Source: Zavarzinia aquatilis (GTDB lineage: Bacteria > Pseudomonadota > Alphaproteobacteria > Zavarziniales > Zavarziniaceae). From it: a stretch of DNA of 64,000 nucleotides. Position numbers and translations under genes: made by a program. This document shows positions 18,145 through 27,195 of the stretch, piece after piece. Below the pieces are notes generated by a model. That model searched no databases, was not told where the DNA came from, and saw only the letters and a list, made by a program, of their open reading frames with translations. The first letter of the stretch is position 1. Each line of letters opens with the position of its first letter. The stretch spans positions 62,001-126,000 of the forward strand of contig NZ_QGLE01000009.1 of the NCBI RefSeq assembly GCF_003173035.1, given 5' to 3'.

Positions 18145-18720
18145 TCAGGCCGATAGACGGGCGATGATTTCGGCGAGGGTGTCGATGGCCTGACGCCGGG
18201 TCATGCCCGGCGGCGGCGCGAGGATGGAATCCAGCACCGCCGCCTGCATCATCGCCGTCAGCTGGAAGGCGGCGGCTTCCGGGTGGCGGAAACCGCCATC
18301 GCCCAGCTGGTCGCTGTAGATGCGGCCGGCGAGGGCGAGCAGGCGGCCGCGCATGGTGCCGACCGCCGGCACGTCACGCAGGAAGGGCACTTCGTAGTTC
18401 AGCGCGCGCAGCAGGCCGGCGCGGCGGTCGATCGTGTCGTAAAGCACTTCGGCGATGCGCGCCGGTCCGATGGCATGGCCCAGCAGGCCCCGGCCGAAAT
18501 CGGCCAGAATCTCCGCCACCGTGTGTTCGACCACGAGGGCGACGATGGCCTCCTTGCCCGGAAAATACTGATAGATCGAGCCGATGCTGACGCCCGCCCG
18601 CTCGGCGATGTGGTTCGTCGTCAGCGCGGCATAGCCGCTTTCGGCCAGAAGCTGAGCCGTCGCCGTCAGCACCGCCTCCACCGTGGCCTGCGAGCGGCCC
18701 TGGGCAGGCTGCTTTTTCAT
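18145..18720 (-). CDS. TetR-family transcriptional regulator
   Basis: 191 residues from the ATG at 18720; a TTG at 18744 would add eight residues and neither has a clear ribosome site. The N-terminal helix-turn-helix is typical: TAQLLAESGYAALTTNHIAERAGVSIGSIYQYFPGKEAIVA in shortened view (AERAGVSIGSIYQYF is the recognition part). The C-terminal ligand domain is not informative. It is divergent from the DUF2236 haem-protein gene, with an operator-like palindrome between them, so it probably represses that gene. Confidence 0.92.
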   Translation of the reverse strand: MKKQPAQGRSQATVEAVLTATAQLLAESGYAALTTNHIAERAGVSIGSIYQYFPGKEAIVALVVEHTVAEILADFGRGLLGHAIGPARIAEVLYDTIDRRAGLLRALNYEVPFLRDVPAVGTMRGRLLALAGRIYSDQLGDGGFRHPEAAAFQLTAMMQAAVLDSILAPPPGMTRRQAIDTLAEIIARLSA

Positions 18721-18787
18721 CGCAAGATCAGGGGCTTGGCTCAAGGCGGCGGGCTTTCGTCAAGGGGGCGGCGCATATAAGTAGATG

Positions 18788-18801
18788 TGAATAATTGCTC
18801 A
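18788..18801. promoter_or_regulatory. Candidate TetR operator with overlapping promoter
   Basis: TGAATAATTGCTCA (18788-18801) is a dyad centred on AATT, symmetric at 10 of 14 bases. It lies in an AT-rich island between the TetR gene and the DUF2236 gene. TATACA (18802-18807), a possible -10 box for the DUF2236 gene, directly abuts it. Confidence 0.5.
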
Positions 18802-18835
18802 TATACAATGGGAGAAAATCGGGAGGCAAAACAAT

Positions 18836-20086
18836 ATGACCGGCAAGGCTGATATCCCCGCGACACCGACGCGCTGGCGCGATCCGGACCACGATCCGGC
18901 GCCCTGGACGCTGCATCTGACCCGGCATTTCGGCGCGCCTTCCGCCGACCCTTTACGCCGGGCGGCGGTTCGCGCCGGCCTCTCCCGGGGCGATGCCGAG
19001 GCCGATGCCCTGGTCGAGTGGATGGCGGCGGAAAAGGGCAGGGGCTGGCGCCTGTTCGACCAGGCCCTGACCGAGGGCATCGAGCGGATCGAGGCGCCCG
19101 CGCCGGCCCTTGCCGCCTTCTTCGCCCAGATCGACCGCCGGCCGGACTGGGTGCGGGACGATCTGCTGCGCCTTGGCTGTCAGGCCGCGCTTTCGGTTGG
19201 GCCCTTGCTGCGCTATGCCCTCGGCTCGGGCACGCTCATGGTCGGTTATTGCTCGAGCGCCATCGCCCGGGTGCTGATGATGACCGGGGCGCTGGGCGAC
19301 CGCGCCTACAAGCGGCTGGAGGAGACGGGCAAATTCGCCGTCGACATCTTCGCCTCGGGCACCGTCGGGCGCCATTCCGCCGGCTTCGCCTCGGCCGTGC
19401 GGGTGCGGGTGATGCACGCCATGGTGCGCCGGTCGGTCAGCCGCGATCCGCGCTGGCGGGCGGACGACTGGGGCCTGCCGGTCAACCAGGCGGACATGTC
19501 GGCGACCGCGCTCGCCTTTTCCCTCGGCATGGTCGGGCCGCTGATCGACCTCGGCGTCCAGCTGACGGCGCAGGAAAAGGAGGGGATCGTCCATCTCTGG
19601 CGCTATGTCGGCTATATCATGGGGGTGGAGGAAGACCTGCTGCCGGATTCCTATGCCCAGGCCTCGGCGCTGTTCAGCCTGCTCGTCCGTTCCCAGCCCG
19701 ATGCCGACGACGACAGCCGGGCGCTGTCGGTCGCGCTGCTCGGCGCCGGGCGGGAGGCGCTGGCCGGCCTGCCCCAGCCTTGGGGGCGCTGGCTGGCCGA
19801 TCTCGATGCCGCGGCCTATGCCGGGGTCTCGCGCCATATCATCGGCCGGGCGGCGGCCGATACCCTCGGCCTGCCGGACACCGGCTGGCGTGTTCTGCCG
19901 AAGCTGATGCGCCCCGCCATCGTGGCGGCCAACGGCCTGCGCCGCATTGGCCCCGCGCGCAAGGGTTTCGCCAGCCTTCGGCTGCGGCAGCTGGAAGCCC
20001 AGATTGCCCGCGCCTTCAAGAGCCGCAAGGCCCCCTTCGAGACCGGCGAGGGCAGCCCGCTCGAAGGGCGCAGCCGGGTCCTCTGA
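18836..20086 (+). CDS. Oxygenase MpaB family / DUF2236 (latex-clearing-protein-like) haem protein
   Basis: Protein of 416 residues with GGGAGG upstream. DUF2236 members include the rubber oxygenase Lcp and fungal MpaB. The three haem-pocket residues of Lcp from Streptomyces K30 (R164, T168, H198) have counterparts at the same spacing here: R160 and T164 in RLEETGKF, and H194 in RVRVMHAMVRR. WRYVGYIMGVEEDLLPD also fits the family. No Sec or Tat signal is seen, so it is probably intracellular, unlike secreted Lcp. It likely cleaves or oxidises a hydrophobic substrate. The divergent TetR gene probably regulates it. Confidence 0.85.
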   Translation: MTGKADIPATPTRWRDPDHDPAPWTLHLTRHFGAPSADPLRRAAVRAGLSRGDAEADALVEWMAAEKGRGWRLFDQALTEGIERIEAPAPALAAFFAQIDRRPDWVRDDLLRLGCQAALSVGPLLRYALGSGTLMVGYCSSAIARVLMMTGALGDRAYKRLEETGKFAVDIFASGTVGRHSAGFASAVRVRVMHAMVRRSVSRDPRWRADDWGLPVNQADMSATALAFSLGMVGPLIDLGVQLTAQEKEGIVHLWRYVGYIMGVEEDLLPDSYAQASALFSLLVRSQPDADDDSRALSVALLGAGREALAGLPQPWGRWLADLDAAAYAGVSRHIIGRAAADTLGLPDTGWRVLPKLMRPAIVAANGLRRIGPARKGFASLRLRQLEAQIARAFKSRKAPFETGEGSPLEGRSRVL

Positions 20087-20098
20087 TCTCCGGAAAGC

Positions 20099-20134
20099 GG
20101 AAGGCCGCCGCCCCTTGCCGGGCGGCGGCCTTCC
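20099..20134. terminator. Bidirectional terminator-like hairpin
   Basis: A perfect 15-base stem (GGAAGGCCGCCGCCC with its complement) and a six-base loop lie between the convergent DUF2236 and CsbD genes. There is only a weak T run on either side, but position and stem strength suit a shared terminator. Confidence 0.7.
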
Positions 20135-20155
20135 CCCTCCTGACCGAGCCGGCAC

Positions 20156-20356
20156 TCAGTGGAGGGACTTCAGCCAGTGATCGACCTCGCGTTCGGCCGC
20201 CTCGCGGGTCCGGCCATAACGCTCCTGGATGCGGCCGATCAGCTGGTCCTTGCGGCCTTCGGCCCGGGTCAGGTCGTCGTCGGTGAGTTCGCCCCACTTC
20301 TCCTTGATCAGACCTTTGGTGTGCTTCCAGTTGCCTTTCACGGTGTCCCAATTCAT
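20156..20356 (-). CDS. CsbD-family stress protein
   Basis: 66 residues. The sequence follows the CsbD pattern: NWDTVKGNWKHTKGLIKEKWG, LTDDDL, then GRKDQLIGRIQERYG and a hydrophilic C-terminal helix. CsbD proteins are small, very hydrophilic and induced by general stress, with no known biochemical activity. The gene lies 41 bases downstream of the PRC-barrel gene on the same strand, with its own AAAGGAG ribosome site, so the two probably form an operon. Confidence 0.92.
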   Translation of the reverse strand: MNWDTVKGNWKHTKGLIKEKWGELTDDDLTRAEGRKDQLIGRIQERYGRTREAAEREVDHWLKSLH

Positions 20357-20397
20357 GGCGTCACTCCTTTCGGTGGCGGATCGGTTGCGGGCTGGGG

Positions 20398-20829
20398 TCA
20401 GTTCAGGACGACTTCGGGCATCGCCTTCAGCTGATCCTTCGAGGCCGCGACCTTCACCGTCAGCGCGCCGTCCTCGTCCGGCGTCACCGTCAGATCGGCG
20501 AGCGCGATGGCGACCAGCTTGTCGCCGACACCGAGGAAGCCGCCGACCGAGACGATGGCCGTGCTGACCTTGTTGTCGCTGCCGATCACGAGATCGGTCA
20601 CTTCACCCACGTCCTCGCCCGCGGCATTGGTGACGTCGGCGCCGATCAGCGCGCCGGCCCGGATGTCGGTGGCGGACGCCGCGGGGGCCGCGGTCTCGCC
20701 CGCCGGGGCGGCGAGGGGCGCCTCGCTGGTCGCGCGCGGCGGCGACATGGTGCCTTCCTGGGCGAGGGCGGGCACGGTCGCGCCGGCCAGAATGGCGGTC
20801 AGGGCGACGGCGGTCAGGGTCTTGTTCAT
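20398..20829 (-). CDS. Exported PRC-barrel domain protein
   Basis: 143 residues from the ATG at 20829, chosen because AGGAG lies seven bases upstream. A start six codons earlier lacks this. A signal peptide (MNKTLTAVALTAILAGATVPALAQE) is followed by a low-complexity Ala/Pro/Thr linker. A PRC-barrel follows, from IGADVTNAAGEDVGEVTDLVIG to VTPDEDGALTVKVAASKDQL. Such proteins are periplasmic and common in general-stress regulons of alphaproteobacteria. The ligand is unknown. It is the promoter-proximal gene of a pair with CsbD. Confidence 0.88.
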   Translation of the reverse strand: MNKTLTAVALTAILAGATVPALAQEGTMSPPRATSEAPLAAPAGETAAPAASATDIRAGALIGADVTNAAGEDVGEVTDLVIGSDNKVSTAIVSVGGFLGVGDKLVAIALADLTVTPDEDGALTVKVAASKDQLKAMPEVVLN

Positions 20830-20851
20830 GGCATTCTCCTTCGTCATTCAT

Positions 20852-20871
20852 CGACCGCAGGAGTGCGGTCG
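20852..20871. other. Hairpin or operator upstream of the PRC-barrel gene
   Basis: CGACCGCA and TGCGGTCG are perfect inverted copies around GGAG, 23 bases upstream of the PRC-barrel start. It would fold in the leader of that mRNA or serve as a dyad binding site. Confidence 0.45.
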
Positions 20872-20975
20872 TGTCTGGACGCGCATGAGGGCGCGCCGTT
20901 CACGTCGGCCCCGTGATGAATTGTTCGGGCGCCGGATGATGATGTGGGGCATTGTGCTGCCCACGGATAAGTAAA

Positions 20976-20998
20976 TCGGGGAATGGACGAAAGGTTCC
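20976..20998 (-). promoter_or_regulatory. Weak candidate EcfG-type stress promoter
   Basis: On the minus strand GGAAC at 20998-20994 is followed after about 16 bases by GATTT, a poor match to the GGAAC-N16-17-CGTT pattern. It is listed because PRC-barrel and CsbD genes often belong to the EcfG regulon. Confidence 0.25.
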
Positions 20999-21177
20999 CT
21001 GCGGCAGGGATTTGACCGAAAATCGAATTGTTGGTGAAATCAGGCCAGAATAAGGCGCGATATCGGGGCCTTGTTCTCGACGCAATTCATGCCGGGGTGC
21101 GAATGCTTGCCGGACCCCGGGGGTGCCGCCGCCTCGACATCGCGGCCGCCGGAAATCGGGCGATGCGCGGACTCGAT

Positions 21178-21206
21178 TTGACAAGAGGCGCGCTTTCGAT
21201 CATGTT
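21178..21206 (+). promoter_or_regulatory. Promoter of the ffh-rpsP-rimM-trmD-rplS operon
   Basis: A perfect TTGACA (21178-21183) is followed after 17 bases by CATGTT (21201-21206), about 115 bases upstream of ffh. The -35 box is the best in the window and the -10 box is moderate. Confidence 0.55.
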
Positions 21207-21319
21207 CCCGCATCTTCGACGAAGTTTCGTGTTTCGTCGCGCCTACGGGCGTCCGCCGGTCAGCGAATGTTCGCCCGCCGGCGCCCTTGGTGTTTGTGCA
21301 GAGGACAGCTGGTCAGCGC

Positions 21320-22741
21320 ATGTTTGAGAGCCTTTCCGATCGTCTTTCCGATGTCTTCGGTCGCCTGACCAAAAAGGGCGCGCTGACCGATTCCGACGTC
21401 GCCGAGGCGATGCGCGAAGTCCGCCTCGCCCTGCTCGAGGCCGACGTCGCCCTGCCCGTGGTCAAGGACTTCGTCGCCGCCGTCAAGGAAAAGGCGATCG
21501 GTCAGGATGTCGTCCGCTCGGTCACCCCGGGCCAGATGGTCATCAAGATCGTGCACGACCATCTGGTCGAAGTGCTGGGCGGCGCGGACGGCGCCACCGA
21601 CATCGACCTGAACGCCGTGCCGCCGGTGCCGATCATGATGGTCGGCCTGCAGGGCTCGGGCAAGACCACGACCACCGCCAAGATCGCCTATCGCCTGACC
21701 AACCGGGACAAGAAGAAAGTCCTGATGGCCTCGCTCGACGTGCGCCGCCCGGCCGCGCAGGAGCAGCTGAAGGTCCTCGGCGAGCAGGCGGGTGTCGCCA
21801 CCCTGCCGATCATCGCCGGCCAGAGCCCGGTCGACATCGCCAAGCGTGCCCTGACCGCCGCCCGTCTCCAGGGCTTCGACGTCGTCATCCTCGACACCGC
21901 CGGCCGCCTGCACATCGACGAAGCGCTGATGCAGGAGATCGAGGCAGTCAAGCGCGAGACGAACCCGCATGAAGTCATGCTGGTCGCCGACAGCCTGACC
22001 GGCCAGGACGCGGTCACCGTCGCCAAGCAGTTCCACGACCGTATCGGCCTGACCGGCATCGCGCTCACCCGCGTCGACGGCGACGGCCGCGGCGGCGCGG
22101 CCCTGTCGATGCGCGCCGTCACTGGCGTTCCGCTGAAGCTGATGGGCCTTGGCGAAAAGATCGACGCCCTCGAGGTCTTCCACGCCGACCGTATCGCCAA
22201 CCGCATCCTCGGCATGGGCGACATCGTCTCCCTGGTCGAGAAGGCGGCGGAGACCATCGACCAGCAGGAAGCCGAGAAGATGGCGGCCAAGCTGGCGAAG
22301 GGGACGTTCGATCTGGACGATCTCGCCAACCAGCTGCGCCAGATGCGCAAGATGGGCGGGATGCAGGGCATGTTGGCGATGCTGCCCGGCGTCGCCAAGA
22401 TGAAGGACCAGCTGGCCAAGGCCAATATCGACGACAAGGCGATCAAGCGCCAGGAAGCGATCATTTCCTCGATGACGCCGAAGGAGCGCAAGAATCCCCA
22501 GATCATCCAGGCGAAGCGCAAGGTCCGCATCGCCAAGGGTTCCGGCACCTCGGTGCAGGATGTGAACAAGCTGCTGAAGCAGCATCAGCAGATGGCCGAC
22601 ATGATGAAGCGCATGGCCAAGCTCGGCAAGAAGGGCCTCATGCGCGGCGGTCTCGGCGCCCTCTTCGGCGGTGGCGGCGGCATGCCCCCCGGCGGTTTCG
22701 GTGGCCCCGGCGGGGGATTCCCGCCCGGCGGCTTCAAGTGA
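21320..22741 (+). CDS. ffh: Signal recognition particle protein Ffh
   Basis: 473 residues from the ATG at 21320 (MFESLSDRLSDVFGRLTKKG); an upstream GTG in frame would add 11 residues outside the family. N domain, then the GTPase domain with P loop GLQGSGKTTTTAKIA, DVRRPAAQEQL, DTAGRLHID and TRVDGDGRGGAAL. A Met-rich M domain follows (KMGGMQGMLAMLPGVAKMKD and MADMMKRMAKLGKKGLMRGG), which binds 4.5S RNA and signal sequences. The C-terminus is a Gly/Pro tail. It targets membrane proteins to SecYEG and is the first gene of a translation operon. Confidence 0.97.
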   Translation: MFESLSDRLSDVFGRLTKKGALTDSDVAEAMREVRLALLEADVALPVVKDFVAAVKEKAIGQDVVRSVTPGQMVIKIVHDHLVEVLGGADGATDIDLNAVPPVPIMMVGLQGSGKTTTTAKIAYRLTNRDKKKVLMASLDVRRPAAQEQLKVLGEQAGVATLPIIAGQSPVDIAKRALTAARLQGFDVVILDTAGRLHIDEALMQEIEAVKRETNPHEVMLVADSLTGQDAVTVAKQFHDRIGLTGIALTRVDGDGRGGAALSMRAVTGVPLKLMGLGEKIDALEVFHADRIANRILGMGDIVSLVEKAAETIDQQEAEKMAAKLAKGTFDLDDLANQLRQMRKMGGMQGMLAMLPGVAKMKDQLAKANIDDKAIKRQEAIISSMTPKERKNPQIIQAKRKVRIAKGSGTSVQDVNKLLKQHQQMADMMKRMAKLGKKGLMRGGLGALFGGGGGMPPGGFGGPGGGFPPGGFK

Positions 22742-22786
22742 TCCTACAGAACCAACCTATCGAATAGACGAGAGAAGGAACCTCAT

Positions 22787-23143
22787 ATGTCCGTTTCCAT
22801 TCGCCTGTCGCGCGGCGGTGCCAAGAAGCGTCCCTACTACCGCATCGTGGTCGCCAACAGCCGCTCGCCCCGCGACGGTCGCTTCATCGAGCGTCTCGGC
22901 ACCTACAATCCGCTGGTGCCGCAGGACCACGCCGAGCGCCTGACCCTGAACGAAGAGCGCGTGAAGTACTGGCTCGCCCAGGGCGCCCAGCCGACCGAGC
23001 GCGTCGCCAAGTTCCTTGGCTACAAGGGTCTGATCCCGGCCCCGGCGATCGTCGAGAGCCCGAAGAAGTCCGCCCCGAAGGCGAAGGCGCAGGAACGCGC
23101 CAAGGCCGCGGCCGAAGCCGCCGCCGCCGCCGCCGAGGCGTAA
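22787..23143 (+). CDS. rpsP: 30S ribosomal protein S16
   Basis: 118 residues: the conserved S16 core [37 protein letters not shown] and [17 protein letters not shown], then an Ala/Lys-rich tail of about 30 residues typical of alphaproteobacterial S16. A good ribosome site (GAGAAGGAA) lies upstream. The place between ffh and rimM is the conserved order. Confidence 0.97.
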   Translation: MSVSIRLSRGGAKKRPYYRIVVANSRSPRDGRFIERLGTYNPLVPQDHAERLTLNEERVKYWLAQGAQPTERVAKFLGYKGLIPAPAIVESPKKSAPKAKAQERAKAAAEAAAAAAEA

Positions 23144-23172
23144 GCTCTAAAAGACCGCAGGACCTTCCCGTC

Positions 23173-23790
23173 ATGATCGCCCCGGGCAAGACAAGGCCGA
23201 GCACCGGCACCGCGGAAACCTCCGCGGTGGACGAGCGCGCGCATGTCTGCGTCGGGGCCATCGCCGGCGCCCATGGCATCAGGGGCGAGGTGAAGGTGAA
23301 ATCCTTCACCAGCGATCCCCTCGACGTCGGGGCTTATGGCCCGGTGCTGACCGACCGGGGCGCGCGCCTCGTGCTGCAGCCCCTGCGCGTTCAGGGTCAG
23401 GCCGTCGTCGCCCGCATCGAAGGGGTGGCCGACCGCAATGCGGCGGAAGCCCTGCGCGGCCGCCGGCTTTATGTCCCGCGTGAAGCCCTGCCGGCGACGG
23501 AAGACGAGGATGAGTTCTACCACGCCGATCTGCTCGGCCTGCCCGTCGTCGACGGCGCGGGCGAGTTGCTCGGCACAGTCGCCACGATCCAGGACTTCGG
23601 CGCGGGCGACATGATCGAGGTCGCCTTCCCGGGCGGCGGTTCCGCCTTTCTCGCCTTCACCCGCGAGATCGTGCCGGTGGTCGACATCGCCGCCGGCCGG
23701 CTGGTCGCCCATCCGCCGGAAGGCTGGGCCGATACCGGCGCGGAAGAGTCTGACGCGCCGGCATCTGACGAGACGGGAGAGGTGTCATGA
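23173..23790 (+). CDS. rimM: Ribosome maturation factor RimM
   Basis: 205 residues. The RimM barrel starts with [22 protein letters not shown], followed by the PRC-type domain with [15 protein letters not shown] and [17 protein letters not shown]. It assists 16S rRNA processing and S19/30S assembly. The first 25 residues and the acidic, Ser/Asp-rich C-terminus are extra to the core. The TGA overlaps the trmD ATG by four bases. Confidence 0.95.
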   Translation: MIAPGKTRPSTGTAETSAVDERAHVCVGAIAGAHGIRGEVKVKSFTSDPLDVGAYGPVLTDRGARLVLQPLRVQGQAVVARIEGVADRNAAEALRGRRLYVPREALPATEDEDEFYHADLLGLPVVDGAGELLGTVATIQDFGAGDMIEVAFPGGGSAFLAFTREIVPVVDIAAGRLVAHPPEGWADTGAEESDAPASDETGEVS

Positions 23791-24548
23791 CCGGCGCCCC
23801 CTGGACCGCCAGCGTGCTGACCCTGTTCCCCGAGATGTTCCCGGGGCCCCTCGGCCATTCCCTGGCCGGACGGGCGCTGGCGAATGGTCTGTGGCGGCTC
23901 GAGGCTTCGGACATCCGGGGCTTCGCGACCGACCGTCACCACATGGTGGACGACACGCCCGCGGGCGGCGGCCCCGGCATGGTGATGAAGCCCGACGTGA
24001 TCGCGCGGGCGATCGACGCCGCCAAGGCCGGATTGCCGGCGGCGCCGGCGCTCTATCTCTCGCCGCGCGGCCGGCCGCTCGACCAGGAGCGGGTGCGCGC
24101 GCTGGCCGAGGGGCCGGGTGTCATCCTGCTGTGCGGCCGCTTCGAGGGTGTCGACCAGCGGGTGATCGACGGTCGCGGTCTCGAGGAAGTCTCGATCGGC
24201 GATTTCGTGCTGTCCGGCGGCGAGCCGGCGGCGCTCTGTCTGATCGACGCGGTCGTCCGCCTGATCCCCGGCGTGATGGGCGCGGCCGAGACCCTGGCCG
24301 AGGAGAGCTTCACCGGCGATCTCCTCGAATATCCGCATTACACGCGGCCGACCGAATGGGAGGGCCGGCAGGTGCCGGACGTGCTCCTGTCGGGTCATCA
24401 CGGCCGCATCCGTTCCTGGCGCCGCGAACAGGCCGAACGCCTGACCCGCGAACGCCGCCCCGACCTCTGGTCGCGCTATCTCGCCCGGCAGGGCGGGGGG
24501 ATGCGGCCGACCGATACGAACCCCATATCTGTTTCTCGAAAGGACTGA
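23787..24548 (+). CDS. trmD: tRNA (guanine-37-N1)-methyltransferase TrmD
   Basis: 253 residues, a SPOUT methyltransferase that prevents frameshifting by methylating G37. Conserved parts are [53 protein letters not shown] and the trefoil-knot SAM site [16 protein letters not shown]-like stretch ([19 protein letters not shown]). [14 protein letters not shown] and [10 protein letters not shown] complete the signature. It overlaps rimM by four bases and lies five bases before rplS. Confidence 0.97.
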   Translation: MTGAPWTASVLTLFPEMFPGPLGHSLAGRALANGLWRLEASDIRGFATDRHHMVDDTPAGGGPGMVMKPDVIARAIDAAKAGLPAAPALYLSPRGRPLDQERVRALAEGPGVILLCGRFEGVDQRVIDGRGLEEVSIGDFVLSGGEPAALCLIDAVVRLIPGVMGAAETLAEESFTGDLLEYPHYTRPTEWEGRQVPDVLLSGHHGRIRSWRREQAERLTRERRPDLWSRYLARQGGGMRPTDTNPISVSRKD

Positions 24549-24553
24549 TCCCC

Positions 24554-24940
24554 ATGACCAACATCATCGACCAGCTCGAGGCCGAGCAGATCGCTGCGGT
24601 CACTGAAGGCAAGACCATTCCCGCCTTCCGTCCCGGCGATACCGTGAAGGTCAACGTGAAGGTTGTCGAAGGCACGCGCGAGCGTATCCAGGCCTTCGAA
24701 GGCGTCGTCATCGCCCGTAACAACAAGGGCGCCAACGCTTCCTTCACCGTGCGCAAGATTTCCTACGGCGAAGGCGTCGAGCGCGTGTTCCCGCTCTTCT
24801 CCCCGCGTCTCGACTCGATCGAGGTCGTGCGTCGCGGCAAGGTCCGTCGCTCGAAGCTCTACTACCTGCGCGATCGTCGCGGCAAGTCGGCCCGTATCGT
24901 CGAGAAGGTCGACCGCCGCGAAGGCGCCAAGGCCCAGTAA
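24554..24940 (+). CDS. rplS: 50S ribosomal protein L19
   Basis: 128 residues from the ATG at 24554 ([20 protein letters not shown]), preceded by GAAAGGA. L19 motifs are [41 protein letters not shown] and [18 protein letters not shown], and the C-terminus [17 protein letters not shown]. It lies at the subunit interface. It is the last gene of the translation operon. Confidence 0.97.
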   Translation: MTNIIDQLEAEQIAAVTEGKTIPAFRPGDTVKVNVKVVEGTRERIQAFEGVVIARNNKGANASFTVRKISYGEGVERVFPLFSPRLDSIEVVRRGKVRRSKLYYLRDRRGKSARIVEKVDRREGAKAQ

Positions 24941-24970
24941 CTTCGGGCATTACCGTCCGTCCTTTCGCCG

Positions 24971-24997
24971 GTCCGGCGACCCCCGTGGTCGCCGGAC
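24971..24997 (+). terminator. Hairpin after rplS, possible terminator
   Basis: GTCCGGCGACC (24971-24981) and GGTCGCCGGAC (24987-24997) form a perfect 11-base stem. No T tract follows, so termination is uncertain. Confidence 0.5.
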
Positions 24998-25080
24998 TTC
25001 GGGCGTCGGTCGGCAGGTCGGCGCCATGCGAATGAGCGCCATGTGAATGAAGGCCGTAACACGGCTCGAGGAACGGAAGA

Positions 25081-26484
25081 ATGTCAGGTCCGCGCACGCT
25101 CTACGACAAGATCTGGGACAGCCATCTGGTTGAAATGGCCGAGGACGGCACCGGCCTCCTCTACATCGACCGGCACCTCGTGCACGAGGTGACGAGCCCC
25201 CAGGCCTTCGAGGGCCTGCGCATGACCGGCCGCAAGGTCCATCGCCCCGAGGCGACTCTGGCGGTGCCCGATCATAACGTGCCGACGACCGATCGCTCGA
25301 AAGGGATTTCCGATCCCGAATCCGCCCTGCAGGTCTCGACCCTCGAGGCGAACTGCAAGGAATTCGGCGTCGAATACCTCGGGATGCACGACATCCGCCA
25401 GGGCATCGTGCATATCGTCGGGCCGGAACAGGGCCTGACCCTGCCGGGCATGACCATCGTCTGCGGCGACAGCCACACGGCGACCCATGGCGCCTTCGGC
25501 TCGCTCGCCTTCGGCATCGGCACCTCGGAAGTCGAGCATGTGCTGGCGACCCAGACCCTGATCCAGAAGCGTTCGAAGAACATGCGGATCACGGTCGACG
25601 GCGACCTCGGTCCGGGTGTGACCGCCAAGGACATCGTCCTCGCCATCATCGGCAAGATCGGCACCGCGGGCGCGACGGGTTACGTCGTCGAATTCGCCGG
25701 CTCGGCCATCCGTGGCCTGTCGATGGAAGGCCGCATGACCGTCTGCAACATGACGATCGAGGCGGGCGGCCGCGCCGGCCTGATCGCCCCGGACGAGATC
25801 ACCTTCGCCTATGTCGCCGGCAAGCCGCGCGCGCCCAAGGCCGGCGGTTTCGAGCAGGCGGTTTCCTACTGGAAGACGCTGACGACCGACGAGGGCGCGG
25901 TGTTCGACAAGGAAATCGTGCTCGCCGCCGCCGATATCGTGCCGCAGGTGACCTGGGGCACCAGCCCCGAGGACGTGCTGCCGATCACGGCCAAGGTGCC
26001 GAACCCGGCCGATGTCGCCGACGAGGGCAAGCGGGTCGCGATCGAGCGCTCCCTCGCCTATATGGGCCTCACCCCCGGCACGCCGCTCGAAGAGGTGAAG
26101 ATCGACCGCGTCTTCATCGGCTCCTGCACCAATGGCCGGATCGAGGATCTGCGTGCCGCCGCCGCCGTCGCCAAGGGCCGCAAGGTCGCGGCCCATGTCG
26201 GCGCCATGGTCGTGCCGGGTTCCGGCCTCGTCAAGGAACAGGCGGAAGCTGAAGGTCTCGACAAGATTTTCGTCGAGGCGGGTTTCGAATGGCGCGAGCC
26301 GGGCTGTTCCATGTGCCTCGCGATGAATGCCGACCGGCTGGAGCCGGGCGAGCGCTGCGCCTCGACCTCGAACCGCAATTTCGAGGGGCGTCAGGGCCGC
26401 GGCGGCCGCACCCATCTGGTCAGCCCGGCCATGGCGGTCGCGGCGGCAGTCACCGGCCATCTGGCCGACATCCGCAAGCTCTGA
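25081..26484 (+). CDS. leuC: 3-isopropylmalate dehydratase large subunit
   Basis: 467 residues, of the aconitase family. It isomerises 2- to 3-isopropylmalate in leucine synthesis, with LeuD as small subunit. Visible parts are [38 protein letters not shown], and the cysteines holding the 4Fe-4S cluster in [14 protein letters not shown] and [13 protein letters not shown]. The [17 protein letters not shown] end is conserved. The start has GAGGAAC upstream. leuD follows 18 bases after it. Confidence 0.98.
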   Translation: MSGPRTLYDKIWDSHLVEMAEDGTGLLYIDRHLVHEVTSPQAFEGLRMTGRKVHRPEATLAVPDHNVPTTDRSKGISDPESALQVSTLEANCKEFGVEYLGMHDIRQGIVHIVGPEQGLTLPGMTIVCGDSHTATHGAFGSLAFGIGTSEVEHVLATQTLIQKRSKNMRITVDGDLGPGVTAKDIVLAIIGKIGTAGATGYVVEFAGSAIRGLSMEGRMTVCNMTIEAGGRAGLIAPDEITFAYVAGKPRAPKAGGFEQAVSYWKTLTTDEGAVFDKEIVLAAADIVPQVTWGTSPEDVLPITAKVPNPADVADEGKRVAIERSLAYMGLTPGTPLEEVKIDRVFIGSCTNGRIEDLRAAAAVAKGRKVAAHVGAMVVPGSGLVKEQAEAEGLDKIFVEAGFEWREPGCSMCLAMNADRLEPGERCASTSNRNFEGRQGRGGRTHLVSPAMAVAAAVTGHLADIRKL

Positions 26485-26502
26485 GCCCGAGGAGGTAACA
26501 TC

Positions 26503-27108
26503 ATGCAGCCCTTCAAGAAGCTCACGGGCATCGCCGCCCCGCTGCCGCTGATCAATATCGACACCGATATGATCATCCCGAAGCAGTTCCTGAAGACGAT
26601 CAAGCGCACCGGTCTTGGCGTCAATCTGTTCGCCGAGATGCGTTACGACGACAATGGCGCCGAGAAGCCCGATTTCGTGCTGAACCAGCCGGCCTGGCGC
26701 AAGGCGGAAATCCTGGTCGCCGGTGCCAATTTCGGCTGCGGCTCCAGCCGCGAGCACGCGCCCTGGGCGATCCTCGATTTCGGCATCCGCTGCGTCATCG
26801 CGCCCAGCTTCGCCGACATCTTCTATAACAACTGCTTCAAGAACGGCATTCTGCCGATCGTCCTGCCGCAGGAACAGGTCGATCTCCTGATGGATGACGC
26901 CAAGCGCGGCGCCAACGCCGTTGTCACCGTCGATCTGGAAAAGCAGGAAATCACCGGCCCCGACGGCGGCAAGATCACCTTCGACGTCGATCCGTTCCGC
27001 AAGCATTGCCTGATCAACGGCCTCGACGATATCGGCCTCACCCTCGTCAAGAAGCCGAAGATCGACGCCTTCGAGGCCCAGCAGAAAATCTCCCAGCCCT
27101 GGCTCTGA
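26503..27108 (+). CDS. leuD: 3-isopropylmalate dehydratase small subunit
   Basis: 201 residues, partner of LeuC. The N-terminus [20 protein letters not shown] and the active-site motif [21 protein letters not shown] are diagnostic, and [20 protein letters not shown] follows. The ATG has GAGGAGG-type ribosome site upstream (GAGGAGGTAACATC, 26489 onward). It lies between leuC and leuB. Confidence 0.97.
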   Translation: MQPFKKLTGIAAPLPLINIDTDMIIPKQFLKTIKRTGLGVNLFAEMRYDDNGAEKPDFVLNQPAWRKAEILVAGANFGCGSSREHAPWAILDFGIRCVIAPSFADIFYNNCFKNGILPIVLPQEQVDLLMDDAKRGANAVVTVDLEKQEITGPDGGKITFDVDPFRKHCLINGLDDIGLTLVKKPKIDAFEAQQKISQPWL

Positions 27109-27130
27109 GCCCGGGCTGACGTCTCGTGCC

Positions 27131-27151
27131 GCCCGGGCCGCGAGCCCGGGC
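27131..27151 (+). other. Palindromic hairpin between leuD and leuB
   Basis: GCCCGGGC (27131-27138) and GCCCGGGC (27144-27151) form a perfect stem with loop CGCGA. A further copy of GCCCGGGC starts two bases after the leuD stop region (about 27110). No T tract follows, so it more likely tunes or stabilises the leuCDB mRNA than ends it. Confidence 0.45.
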
Positions 27152-27195
27152 GATGGCGGATGCCGCCACTCTTCCATCCATCCGAGGAAATGAAC

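Larger units (their letters stand above)
20830..21319. other. 490-base intergenic region between the PRC-barrel gene and ffh
   Basis: No convincing coding region was found on either strand. It is visibly less GC-rich than the genes around it, and the two flanking genes diverge. It holds the hairpin at 20852-20871, a possible stress promoter facing left and a good promoter facing right, each listed separately. The middle (about 21000-21170) shows nothing I can name. Confidence 0.6.

Noticed and set aside
21000-21170. Possible small RNA gene upstream of ffh, considered because Ffh binds 4.5S RNA
   Set aside because: No conserved SRP RNA tetraloop arrangement or terminator hairpin with T tract was found.
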